A stretch of 11,371 bases of DNA from an uncultured Flavobacterium sp. (GCF_946479975.1 NZ_CAMLIX010000169.1:1-11371), one strand, 5' to 3'. Counted from the stretch's first letter, positions 1 to 7,390 are shown. Notes: generated from the letters alone by a model not told the origin. Translations and numbers: made by a program.

Positions 1-51
1 GGGACCACCTGATTATGAGTCAGGTGCTCTAACCAGCTGAGCTATAGGACC
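1..51 (-). tRNA. tRNA with CAT anticodon (Met or lysidine-modified Ile), 3' part outside window
   Basis: Read on the minus strand from 51, the sequence gives acceptor strand GGTCCTA, a D stem GCTC/GAGC, an anticodon stem CCTGA/TCAGG and loop CTCATAA, with the anticodon CAT at 17-15. The variable region follows and the window then ends, so the T arm, the 3' acceptor strand and any encoded CCA are not visible. A CAT anticodon can belong to elongator Met, initiator Met or the Ile tRNA whose C34 is converted to lysidine. The visible half does not settle which, though an elongator Met or Ile2 type seems more likely than an initiator because the D loop and stems are of ordinary type. Confidence 0.93.
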
Positions 52-64
52 GGTTTAGAGGATG

Positions 65-95
65 CAATATTACTACTATTTTTCATTCACTCCAA
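65..95 (-). promoter_or_regulatory. Candidate promoter of the CAT tRNA
   Basis: On the minus strand a TTG (95-93) is followed after 20 nt by TAATATTG (72-65), one mismatch from the Bacteroidota -7 element TAnnTTTG. Spacing fits the known TTG/-33 and TAnnTTTG/-7 arrangement. Transcription would start a few bases before the mature tRNA 5' end at 51. Seen by eye only; such AT-rich motifs also arise by chance. Confidence 0.45.
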
Positions 96-183
96 ATATT
101 TTAAGACATCATTTGAATTTAATTTCAAAACTTTTCTTGATTTTCAAAAACGAAATTGATTTTCAATACCTTATTCCAAAATA

Positions 184-204
184 AAAATGATCTTTTTTCA
201 TTTT
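184..204 (-). terminator. Weak hairpin at the 3' end of mce, possible terminator
   Basis: AAAATGA (184-190) and TCATTTT (198-204) form a 7-bp AT-rich stem around a 7-nt loop. The stem includes the mce stop codon (198-200), and in the transcript it is followed by a short U-rich run (UAUUUU). The stem is weak (one G-C pair), so its role as the end of the 198-3936 transcription unit is only a suggestion. I found no better candidate between mce and the tRNA. Confidence 0.3.
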
Positions 205-602
205 ATTTCCTGACAAAGCTCTACCAAAACGCCGTTTGTATTCTTCGGATGCAGAAAAACAACCAGTTTATTGTCGGCTCCTTTCTTCGGAACTTCATTT
301 ATTAAAACAAAATCTTCGTTTTTTAGGCGTAAAATTTCAGCTTCAATATCGTCAACATCAAAAGCGATATGATGAATTCCCTCTCCCTTTTTCTCCAGAA
401 ATTTTGCAATCGGACTTTCTGGATTGGTTGCTACCAAAAGTTCAATTTTATTATTTCCTGTTTGAAAAAAAGAAGTCAGAACACCCTCGCTTTCTACGGC
501 TTCCATTTTATAGGACGGAACGCCTAGCATTTTTTCGAACAAAACATTGGCATCTTCCATATTTTTTACTGCAATCCCGATATGTTCTATCTTGTTTACC
601 AT
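198..602 (-). CDS. mce: Methylmalonyl-CoA epimerase (VOC superfamily)
   Basis: The enzyme interconverts (R)- and (S)-methylmalonyl-CoA in the cytoplasm, the step that connects propionyl-CoA carboxylation with B12-dependent methylmalonyl-CoA mutase and succinyl-CoA. The 134-residue length is normal for the family. Two beta-alpha-beta-beta-beta VOC modules are visible: one opens with EHIGIAVKNM (His7), the other with GIHHIAFDVDDI (His77-His78). The likely metal ligands are His7, Glu54 in NKIELL, one of His77/His78, and Glu128 in GVLVEL, matching the His/Gln-or-Glu/His/Glu set known for this enzyme. The start is an ATG only 9 nt after the stop of the upstream 786-residue gene, so it is probably co-transcribed with the exported pair, with which it has no obvious functional link. 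No carboxylase or mutase gene is present in the window. The family call is secure; other VOC enzymes usually lack the HHIAFDV-type second module. Confidence 0.93.
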   Translation of the reverse strand: MVNKIEHIGIAVKNMEDANVLFEKMLGVPSYKMEAVESEGVLTSFFQTGNNKIELLVATNPESPIAKFLEKKGEGIHHIAFDVDDIEAEILRLKNEDFVLINEVPKKGADNKLVVFLHPKNTNGVLVELCQEIK

Positions 603-611
603 GTTTCCAAT

Positions 612-2972
612 TTATTGATTCACATATGTATTAAAATAACCGCATTCTGCAATTACATCTTGATAATACTTCGTATCTGAATAATCCTTTCTTAAAGCTT
701 TGAATGAATTCCACGCAATAAAATTCACTTTATCGTCTTGAATTTCCCAATAACTATTTATGGCGCTGTATTTTTTATTGTAATACTCATTTCGCTCGCA
801 TTTCGAAATCAAATACAGACATTTTGCTTTTTGTTCTTTGTTTGCAGCGACTTCAAAAGCTTTTTGATAATACATTTTTGAAACCGAATTATTGGTAATC
901 ATATCTTTCATTGAATTTCTAAATGAATACGGACTCGATCCATAACCCACAATACTCATTTCGTAAAAAGTTCTGCCGTTTCCAAAATGAGAAATATTGT
1001 AAAAAGCATTTCCTAGCAAAAGACTATTTGTGTAAACGTCTTCTTTCTGTGCCACTTTATCCTGCATTTCTTTTATCGTAGTTAAGAAATCCAAATAAGT
1101 GTATTTTCTTTTTTGATACGCCACATGATCACAATCATGACAGTCTTTGATACTTCCGTTAAACGGATTTCCTAAAAATTTAAAATATTGAACAGAATCG
1201 GTTTGTTTCATAAATTCAATAGCTTCCGGGATTTTATTTTTAAAAGTAGCTTGAATTGCTTGGAAATTATTTATGTCTTTTAATTTCAAACTATAAATTC
1301 CAGCACCAATTTTCTCTATTTCGGTTTTATTTTGTTTTGACAAGAACGATTTTATCCCCTGCAAATTCTTATCGTTATCATAATACGCATTTCCGTCGTT
1401 CCAATAACTGTAACGTGATTCTCCAAATATTTCTGCCATCACAAAATCAGATTTCTCTTTATATAATGCCGACAAATAACTTCTGCTCCACGAAGCAGCA
1501 TTTTGATATCGAAATTCCTGCCCTTTATACGAATTTGGAAGTTCGTTGTACAACCAGTTTAAATCGGCTATAATGGTTTTTTCGTTTTTATCTGTCAGTT
1601 TATCAATCTTACTCAAATTATTTACAAAGCGAAGTAATCTTAACTGATATCCAGCCAACTGCGTTTTTGGAAGCGTTTTTTCTGCTTTAGTATAATTTTT
1701 ATCAGCATTGGCATAATCTCCTTTTAAAGTCTGAAGATAGCCAAGTGAAATATCCCATAAATACGGTCTTTGCGTATTTCCAGCTGCCGAAATTTTAGCG
1801 ATTAAATCAAAAGCACTATTGTCAATTTTTGATTTATTATCCATTTTATTTTCTGCAACGGTTTGTGGTTTCGGTTTTTGATTCTCACCCGAACTTTCCT
1901 GCTGAAATGAATTATTAATTTTTTGTTCTAAAGAATTAACCAAACGAGTAGCCAAGTAATTTAAATGTTCACTTTTTGGGTCCAATTCGTAGATTTTTTC
2001 GATGGCTGTTTTTTCATCTTTATAATAACCGTGAATGGCCCAAAGCGCCGCTTTTTCATCATTATTTTTGGCCATTGCTAAAGCCTTTGTCCAATCTGAT
2101 TCATTTTTTGGACGGAAACTATATGCCGTTACCACTCGCAATTCTGGACATTTATCAAAAACCTGAGCATATAAATAATTTGAAGTCGCGTATTTTTTCT
2201 GTTTGTAATTAATTCCGGCAACGTATGCCAAAGCACGATAATACAACGTATTTTTCGCAACAGAACTTTCTGTTTTATTGAAAAAATCAATTGCTTTTTG
2301 CTTATCGTTGCTGTAAAAACGAGCTTTCATTGTCAAGAACCAATATCTGTTTTTCAAGAAAGGATCAGACGATGTATTGTACACATTTTCTATCGATTGA
2401 ATCATTTTGGCATCATTAAAAGTTTTTGCCACAACGGGATCGTAGCTCCAATAATCTTCTCCTATTGAAACGGTTTCTATTTTTTGAGCGAGATATAAAA
2501 ATTCAACAAAATTCTTGATTTTATCATCTTTTAAACTGATCTTTTTTCCCCATTTCTGCGAACTCTTATTCTCTTTTTTTGTTTTATAATAAGCATGCAG
2601 ATCTGAAATTTCTTCTTTGTTTTTGATCGTATTTTTATCATCAGAATAATATCTTGGGCGTTCATCTCCAATCAAGAAATAATTTACAGTTGTTGTATCT
2701 GCTTTTCCTTTCAAGTAATCTGCCCAATCTGATTTTATGTTTTTATTGAAACGCGAATTGTGCTGGGTATCAAACCCAATTCCGTAAAAAATTCCTCCAG
2801 AAAGAAAAAGAGGCGAATACGATTTGTCTGCAAATGTTTCTGGCGTAAAATTAGAATTACCACCAAAAAAATCCCAATCGTCGTCGCCTGCGCAGGCATA
2901 AATGATTCCGTATATCGAAAGTAAAGCAACGCTAAAACTTAGAAATAACTTGTTCAAAAATATTCTTTTCAT
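612..2972 (-). CDS. Exported TPR-like repeat protein of unknown function, possible surface lipoprotein
   Basis: I do not recognise a named family. The 786-residue product starts with a clear signal peptide (residues 1-26, MKRIF plus a hydrophobic core) ending in IYAC. Cys27 is therefore a possible lipidation site, although Tyr at -2 is atypical for a lipobox. The next residues, AGDDDWD, are acidic and recall the export signals that send Bacteroidota lipoproteins to the cell surface. Most of the rest is predicted alpha-helical with TPR-like helix pairs, clearest around 243-275, 405-435, 650-675 and 700-728. A polar Asn/Gln/Lys-rich linker lies at about 350-385, and Tyr, Trp and Lys are abundant. 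One local cysteine pair, CHDC at 611-614, is followed by His616. It is not a CxxCH haem site. The ATG lies inside the end of the preceding lipoprotein gene (41-nt overlap), which implies translational coupling and a joint role, perhaps as a scaffold for its partner. mce follows after 9 nt. Confidence 0.8.
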   Translation of the reverse strand: MKRIFLNKLFLSFSVALLSIYGIIYACAGDDDWDFFGGNSNFTPETFADKSYSPLFLSGGIFYGIGFDTQHNSRFNKNIKSDWADYLKGKADTTTVNYFLIGDERPRYYSDDKNTIKNKEEISDLHAYYKTKKENKSSQKWGKKISLKDDKIKNFVEFLYLAQKIETVSIGEDYWSYDPVVAKTFNDAKMIQSIENVYNTSSDPFLKNRYWFLTMKARFYSNDKQKAIDFFNKTESSVAKNTLYYRALAYVAGINYKQKKYATSNYLYAQVFDKCPELRVVTAYSFRPKNESDWTKALAMAKNNDEKAALWAIHGYYKDEKTAIEKIYELDPKSEHLNYLATRLVNSLEQKINNSFQQESSGENQKPKPQTVAENKMDNKSKIDNSAFDLIAKISAAGNTQRPYLWDISLGYLQTLKGDYANADKNYTKAEKTLPKTQLAGYQLRLLRFVNNLSKIDKLTDKNEKTIIADLNWLYNELPNSYKGQEFRYQNAASWSRSYLSALYKEKSDFVMAEIFGESRYSYWNDGNAYYDNDKNLQGIKSFLSKQNKTEIEKIGAGIYSLKLKDINNFQAIQATFKNKIPEAIEFMKQTDSVQYFKFLGNPFNGSIKDCHDCDHVAYQKRKYTYLDFLTTIKEMQDKVAQKEDVYTNSLLLGNAFYNISHFGNGRTFYEMSIVGYGSSPYSFRNSMKDMITNNSVSKMYYQKAFEVAANKEQKAKCLYLISKCERNEYYNKKYSAINSYWEIQDDKVNFIAWNSFKALRKDYSDTKYYQDVIAECGYFNTYVNQ

Positions 2973-3936
2973 AATTGTTTAAATTGAATTCGTCTAAATC
3001 GTAAAATATAATTTCATTTGGTTTTTCAGGCAGATTTTCATCCAAATCTTCTGCCATTTCTTTTAAATCTTCTTTTGTAATGTCTTCTATTTTCAACAGA
3101 TCATTCTCTTCATAAAAAACTCCATTTTTGTAATTGGATTGTTTAACTCGGAAAAAAATCGAACTTATTTTTTCAAAATTCGAATCTTCTACTAATTCTT
3201 TTTTATTCATTTTAGAACGAAGTCCGATTACTTTATTATTTCGAATATGAATTCCCCAGGAATAAATTGGAAAAGCAAAATCCAGATGAAGCGGATATTT
3301 TTTTAAACTGCTCAAATATTTTGCCGCTACTTTTTGATCGTAAATAGAATTTAATGAATCTGGCGCAATTGATCCCATATTGTAATACATCAAAACTCCA
3401 GAATCGACATTTGGAATCTTGGTTTTCTTGAAATATTTTACCTGATGAAGTCGAATTGTTGCCGAAAGTTTTTTCTTCGAAAGCTTTTTAAAAACTTCAA
3501 TAAAACTTAAATAATTTTCCTTGCTATTTAAAGTCCAATCGCAGTCAATTTGAATTTCCTGACACGGAATTTTATTTTTTGAATTGATTTGGTCTATAAA
3601 ATCGAATGTTTTTTGAGCCAGTTCTTTTACATCCACATTTTTTTGAAGCATAACTTTGTTCTGAATAAAAACAACTGGAACAATTGCAAATTCTCTCGGA
3701 TTTTCTTCAAAACGAATGGGACTTATTGGAATTGGGAACTTATTTTCAGGATGTAAACCAATGTCAAAATACCGAACATAAAGCTTCTTAACCTGATTGT
3801 CTTTCAAAACCTCTTTCTCTTTTTCAGAAAATTTGAAAATTGTTTTCCAATAATAAAAGGAGATAACTGGCTTTTCAGTTGGACTACAGGAAACCAGCAA
3901 AAAGAGAAATAAAATTGGGAAAATTCGCTTTAACAA
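2932..3936 (-). CDS. Predicted lipoprotein with possible TIM-barrel fold, function unknown
   Basis: The 334-residue product has a textbook lipoprotein signal: KR at residues 3-4, a hydrophobic stretch, then LVSC with Cys17 as the lipidated residue. No acidic run follows Cys17, so it may face the periplasm. The mature part alternates predicted strands and helices: strands near 51-58 (KLYVRYFD), 83-92 (FAIVPVVFIQ), 127-134 (EIQIDCDW), 157-165 (LSATIRLHQ), 180-187 (VLMYYNMG) and 215-229. Polar residues sit at strand ends (Asp132, Asp134, Arg162, His164, Asn186), as in a (beta/alpha)8 barrel of glycoside-hydrolase type. The IDCDW and later strand pattern recalls DUF3142-like proteins, but that is from memory and weak. 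The start codon is TTG at 3936: an in-frame TAA lies two codons upstream (3942-3940), there is no ATG before the signal peptide, and the signal peptide begins at once. It is first in the unit and overlaps the next gene by 41 nt. Confidence 0.82.
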   Translation of the reverse strand: MLKRIFPILFLFLLVSCSPTEKPVISFYYWKTIFKFSEKEKEVLKDNQVKKLYVRYFDIGLHPENKFPIPISPIRFEENPREFAIVPVVFIQNKVMLQKNVDVKELAQKTFDFIDQINSKNKIPCQEIQIDCDWTLNSKENYLSFIEVFKKLSKKKLSATIRLHQVKYFKKTKIPNVDSGVLMYYNMGSIAPDSLNSIYDQKVAAKYLSSLKKYPLHLDFAFPIYSWGIHIRNNKVIGLRSKMNKKELVEDSNFEKISSIFFRVKQSNYKNGVFYEENDLLKIEDITKEDLKEMAEDLDENLPEKPNEIIFYDLDEFNLNNYEKNIFEQVISKF

Positions 3937-3960
3937 AACTTAGGAAATTACATTTTATAT

Positions 3961-3995
3961 CAAAAGTAAGAAATTATGACTTTTTAAAATATCAA
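3961..3995 (-). promoter_or_regulatory. Candidate promoter of the lipoprotein/TPR/mce unit
   Basis: On the minus strand TACTTTTG (3968-3961) is an exact match to the Bacteroidota -7 element TAnnTTTG, 24 nt before the TTG start at 3936. A TTG at 3995-3993 lies 24 nt further upstream, slightly more than the usual spacing of about 17-23. The position suggests a short 5' leader and supports the unusual start codon. Confidence 0.42.
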
Positions 3996-4079
3996 AATCA
4001 TAAAAAATAATGAAGAAATACAAAAAATTCAAATCCTAATAAATGGCCAAAAAATTTCAATTAAAGCAAATATAATCGT

Positions 4080-4086
4080 TATTTTG
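4080..4086 (+). promoter_or_regulatory. Imperfect -7-like element ahead of the Ig-like lipoprotein
   Basis: TATTTTG at 4080-4086 is one base short of TAnnTTTG and lies 23 nt before the ATG at 4110. I see no TTG at the expected -33 distance. It is the best candidate in the 173-nt divergent gap 3937-4109, which otherwise shows only AT-rich sequence. Confidence 0.22.
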
Positions 4087-4109
4087 TGCAATCAAATTGA
4101 AAAACCACT

Positions 4110-5798
4110 ATGTTGAAAAACACTTTAAAATACATTTCATTTATTATTCTAATATCAGTCATCAGCTGTGCCAAAAGAGGTAGTATTACCGGCGGTTTAA
4201 AAGATACTTTGGCGCCTGTTTTAGTCTCAAGTTATCCTGAAAATTACAGCACTAATTTTAAAGGAAATACTATTATGCTGAATTTTGACGAATATATAAA
4301 ACTGAAAAATACTAATAAACAGTTGATTATTTCTCCTCCTTTTAAAAACGAGCCTATTATCACACCAACAACGGTAAGCAAATTTATAAAGATTGAAATT
4401 AAAGATACTTTACAGCCTAACACCACGTATAGTTTAAATTTTGGACAAGCCATTACAGACAATAATGAAGGAAATGCTATCAATCAGTTTAAATATGTGT
4501 TTTCTACAGGACCTTATATTGATTCGCTTAAACTAAATGGTATAATTAAAGATTCTCACGAAAAATATGTAGACAACTTTGTTTCGGTGATGCTTTATGA
4601 AGTAAATGATAAATTTAAGGATTCTACTATTTACAAGGAATTTCCTCGTTATATAACGAATACTTTAGACAGTATGCGAACATTTCAATTTGATAATTTA
4701 AAAGAAGGAAAATATCTTTTGGTGGCATTGAAAGACAAAGCAAGCAACAATAAATTTAATCCGAAAGATGATAAAATTGGGTTTTTGAAACATTATATTA
4801 CAATTCCAACTGATACTGTTTATGAATTAGAATTGTTTAAAGAGGTTTTGCCTTTAAAGACTTTCAAACCAATTCAGGCTTCTGGAAACAGATTATTACT
4901 TCCGTACGAAGGAAAACAAGATTTCAAAAAAGACAAACCAAAAATTGTCCTTAAAAACGGCAATGAGGTTTTGGAAACTATTGTAACGCAGTTCCCTAAA
5001 AAAGATTCTCTTCAAGTTTGGTTTAAACCTTTAAAAACAGATTCTCTATCTATGGAAGTTTCGAGAGAGAAATACAATAAAAGGTTTAGTTTTAAAATTA
5101 AAGCACTAAAAAAGGATACTTTAGCTATTAAAGCGATACAAAACGGCCAGATTACTTTTAGAGAACGTTTTACACTGGAAACCGAAACGCCTTTGGTAAA
5201 ATTTGATAAATCTAAAATCACATTAGTCGATAAAGATTCTACAGCTGTTGATTTTAAAACAGAATACGATGAGTTTGACCAAAAGTTATATGTTGATTTT
5301 GAGAAAAAACCTTTAGAAAAATACCATTTCACGTTTTTACCAGGCGCTTTGACCGATTTTTACGAAAAGACAAATGATACATTATCATACAAATTAGCTA
5401 CTAAGGAATTTGAAGATTATGGTAACTTGATTTTGAACTTAAAAAATGTAAAACGTTTTCCAATCATTGTAGAATTAACAAATAAAAAAGGAGACAATGT
5501 ACTCGCGAGTGCTTATTCTGAAGGCGAAACCACTATTACATTTAATTTAATGGTTCCCGAAGAATTTACAATTCGTGTTATTTATGATGACAACAAAAAT
5601 AAGGTTTATGACACTGGAAGTTTCCTAAATAAAACCTATTCTGAAGAAGTATATTATTTCCAAAAAGGCATAGATGTAAGATCTAATTGGGATGTGGATG
5701 AAACTATTGATTTGAGTACTCCGTTTAATCCCGAAGTCGAGAAAAAACAAGACGATAAAAAGAAAAAAGAGGCAGACAAGAAACGGAAAGCTTTTTAG
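4110..5798 (+). CDS. Ig-like (Big_5) domain lipoprotein of Bacteroidota type
   Basis: The 562-residue predicted lipoprotein has a signal peptide ending in VISC, with Cys20 lipidated. Next come AKRGSITGGLKDTLAPV and a Big_5 Ig-like domain at about 33-135, recognisable from the proline-containing opening (APVLVSSYPEN), the FDEYIKL strand and the LQPNTTYSLNFGQAITDNNEGN segment. A second beta-rich module at about 140-245 resembles carboxypeptidase-regulatory or SdrD-B-like folds (FDNLKEGKYLLVAL). Near the C-terminus DDNKNKVYDTG (493-503) has the spacing of a calcium-binding DxNxN-type loop, and a similar stretch lies near 211-223. The protein ends in a highly charged Lys/Asp/Glu tail (about 546-562). 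Such proteins are widespread single-copy lipoproteins in Bacteroidota and lack an assigned role; a structural or envelope-associated function is an inference. It is transcribed divergently from the lipoprotein unit and converges on the amidase gene with a 4-nt stop-to-stop overlap. Confidence 0.85.
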   Translation: MLKNTLKYISFIILISVISCAKRGSITGGLKDTLAPVLVSSYPENYSTNFKGNTIMLNFDEYIKLKNTNKQLIISPPFKNEPIITPTTVSKFIKIEIKDTLQPNTTYSLNFGQAITDNNEGNAINQFKYVFSTGPYIDSLKLNGIIKDSHEKYVDNFVSVMLYEVNDKFKDSTIYKEFPRYITNTLDSMRTFQFDNLKEGKYLLVALKDKASNNKFNPKDDKIGFLKHYITIPTDTVYELELFKEVLPLKTFKPIQASGNRLLLPYEGKQDFKKDKPKIVLKNGNEVLETIVTQFPKKDSLQVWFKPLKTDSLSMEVSREKYNKRFSFKIKALKKDTLAIKAIQNGQITFRERFTLETETPLVKFDKSKITLVDKDSTAVDFKTEYDEFDQKLYVDFEKKPLEKYHFTFLPGALTDFYEKTNDTLSYKLATKEFEDYGNLILNLKNVKRFPIIVELTNKKGDNVLASAYSEGETTITFNLMVPEEFTIRVIYDDNKNKVYDTGSFLNKTYSEEVYYFQKGIDVRSNWDVDETIDLSTPFNPEVEKKQDDKKKKEADKKRKAF

Positions 5799-6562
5799 AT
5801 CTTAATTTCAAAAGTATCGCGGTCACCTAGAAAATTCAGTTTTCGTCGGGTTTCCAGCATTATATTTTTATCCAATTCAGCCACAAAAACACCTGCTGTT
5901 TCTTGTGGCTTTATTACATAATCTCCCCAAAAATCTATTAATTGGGTGTGCCCATTATGCTCAAAATTATTATCATCAAAACCTATTCTGTTTACGCCGG
6001 CAACATAGCTTAAATTTTCTATAGCACGCGCATTTAGTAAAGTATCCCAAGCTTTTGTTCTAACTTTTGGCCAGTTGGCAACATACAAAAGAAGATCATA
6101 ATTTTCGACATTTCTAGAAAAAACAGGAAATCGAAGATCATAACAAATCTGAAGGCAAATTTTCCAATCTAAATATTCTACGATTACTTTCTCGGTTCCA
6201 GGAGTATAGAATTCATTTTCTCCAGCAAGCGAAAACAAATGTCTTTTATCATAATATTGAAAATCGCCCGACGGAAAAACAAAAAACATTCGGTTATAGA
6301 ATTCGCCGTTTTGGGTAATAATTACACTTCCCGTTATAGCAGCATTTTTTTGTTTGGCCTTTACTTTCATCCACTCAATTGTTTCTCCCTGCATGGTTTC
6401 TGCCACATCCGAAGCATTCATAGTAAATCCCGTCGAAAACATTTCTGGAAGTACAATTAGATTTACTTCAGAATTGATTTCATCGATTTTGGAATCAAAA
6501 TTTTCTCGGTTTGCAGCCGCATTTTCCCAAATGAGATCAGATTGGATTAAAGCAATTTTCAT
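5795..6562 (-). CDS. Carbon-nitrogen hydrolase, YafV-type omega-amidase
   Basis: This cytoplasmic nitrilase-superfamily amidase closely resembles the YafV/Nit2 branch, which hydrolyses the amides of alpha-keto acids such as 2-oxoglutaramate or 2-oxosuccinamate and so repairs products of glutamine or asparagine transamination. The Glu-Lys-Cys triad is intact: Glu40 in VLPEMF, Lys106 in YDKRHLF and Cys140 in LQICYDLRFP. Glu115 in AGENEF is the usual accessory glutamate, and ANWP (162-165) and ARAIEN (178-183) are further family signatures. The chosen start is ATG at 6562 (255 residues, like E. coli YafV). An in-frame TTG three codons upstream (6571) is possible but less likely, because MKIALIQ is the family's natural beginning. 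The gene is 22 nt downstream of the DeoR regulator and probably co-transcribed with it. Its stop overlaps the convergent lipoprotein stop. The substrate is inferred from family only. Confidence 0.92.
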   Translation of the reverse strand: MKIALIQSDLIWENAAANRENFDSKIDEINSEVNLIVLPEMFSTGFTMNASDVAETMQGETIEWMKVKAKQKNAAITGSVIITQNGEFYNRMFFVFPSGDFQYYDKRHLFSLAGENEFYTPGTEKVIVEYLDWKICLQICYDLRFPVFSRNVENYDLLLYVANWPKVRTKAWDTLLNARAIENLSYVAGVNRIGFDDNNFEHNGHTQLIDFWGDYVIKPQETAGVFVAELDKNIMLETRRKLNFLGDRDTFEIKI

Positions 6563-6584
6563 TTTAGACAATTTTAATTATTGA

Positions 6585-7361
6585 CTACATAATATTTAAA
6601 CCAGGAACCGCACTTTTGTATTGCTGTAGTTTTTCGTGATTGGGTTCTTCTTCGGTAATAACATAATTTATCTCAGAAAGACTGGCAATTTTCATTTTAA
6701 GAACCGTATTTAGTTTCTCCGTAATAGTCAAAACTGCTGTTTTTTTAGAAGCTTGAATCATTGCTTTTTTTACTTGAACGGTTTCCCAATCCGAATCAGA
6801 ATAACCGCCATCAACGTCTAAAGCATTGGTTCCTAAAACCAAAAGATCGGCTTTTATATTGGCCAACTGATGAAAAGCTTCTCCGCTCACACACATCTGA
6901 CTGTAAGAAGAAATGCTGCCCCCAATCATAATTGTTTTGATATTGGGTTTGTCTAAAAGCTGAACCGCCGTTAAGGCCGTAATCGTAAAAACGGTCAAAT
7001 TAAGATCGTTTGGAATTAATCGGATGAATTCGCGAATCGTAGTTCCGCCGTCAACAATTAAAACCATTCCGTCATGGAGAAGTCCAACCGCTTTTTGTGC
7101 AATAACTTGTTTCGCTTCTACCGCATAAGTCTGATTAGATGAAGAATAGTGATATCCTTTGGTCATGGCGCCGCCTTTCACTTTTATTAAAAGCAAATCG
7201 GCATCCAATTCATTAATATCACGGCGGACAGTATCTTCGGAAACGCCAAGTTTAGCCGAAAGAGTTTCAAAACTTACACGTGTATGCAGGTTGATCTCTT
7301 TTAGAATATGATTTTTACGTTCTTCTTTACTGTAATTTAAAACTTCATTTTCAGTGCTCAT
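6585..7361 (-). CDS. DeoR/GlpR-family transcriptional regulator
   Basis: The 258-residue protein has the normal length and order for the family. An N-terminal winged helix-turn-helix (about 14-69) carries FETLSAKLGVSEDTVRRDIN and the wing ending KGGA (62-65). The DeoRC effector domain (about 80-240) contains the phosphosugar-loop motif DGGTT (104-108), IGGSI (146-150) and GTNALDVDGGYSD (177-189). Proteins of this type usually repress sugar or sugar-alcohol catabolic genes and are released by a phosphorylated intermediate. Here no transporter, kinase or sugar enzyme is adjacent: the only operon partner is the omega-amidase 22 nt downstream, so the target and inducer cannot be read from context. 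Autoregulation is common in the family. The ATG at 7361 is the likely start, with a -7-like element just upstream. Confidence 0.92.
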   Translation of the reverse strand: MSTENEVLNYSKEERKNHILKEINLHTRVSFETLSAKLGVSEDTVRRDINELDADLLLIKVKGGAMTKGYHYSSSNQTYAVEAKQVIAQKAVGLLHDGMVLIVDGGTTIREFIRLIPNDLNLTVFTITALTAVQLLDKPNIKTIMIGGSISSYSQMCVSGEAFHQLANIKADLLVLGTNALDVDGGYSDSDWETVQVKKAMIQASKKTAVLTITEKLNTVLKMKIASLSEINYVITEEEPNHEKLQQYKSAVPGLNIM

Positions 7362-7382
7362 GCCAATTGATTTTTCTATTTA

Positions 7383-7390
7383 CAAAAATA
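7383..7390 (-). promoter_or_regulatory. Candidate -7 promoter element of the deoR-type gene
   Basis: TATTTTTG on the minus strand (7390-7383) matches TAnnTTTG exactly and lies 21 nt before the ATG at 7361. No TTG sits at the expected -33 distance (the nearest is about 28 nt away, at 7421-7419), so the support is partial. No convincing operator palindrome is visible around it. Confidence 0.35.

Noticed and set aside
137..166. Direct repeat of TTGATTTTCAA (137-147 and 156-166)
   Set aside because: Only two short AT-rich copies near the mce 3' end, with no flanking mobile-element signs.
1129..1143. c-type haem site in the TPR-like protein
   Set aside because: The motif is CHDCDH, not CxxCH; His is displaced by one residue.
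6569..6571. TTG as start of the omega-amidase
   Set aside because: An in-frame ATG three codons later begins the conserved first strand and gives the family's usual length, so the ATG at 6562 was preferred.
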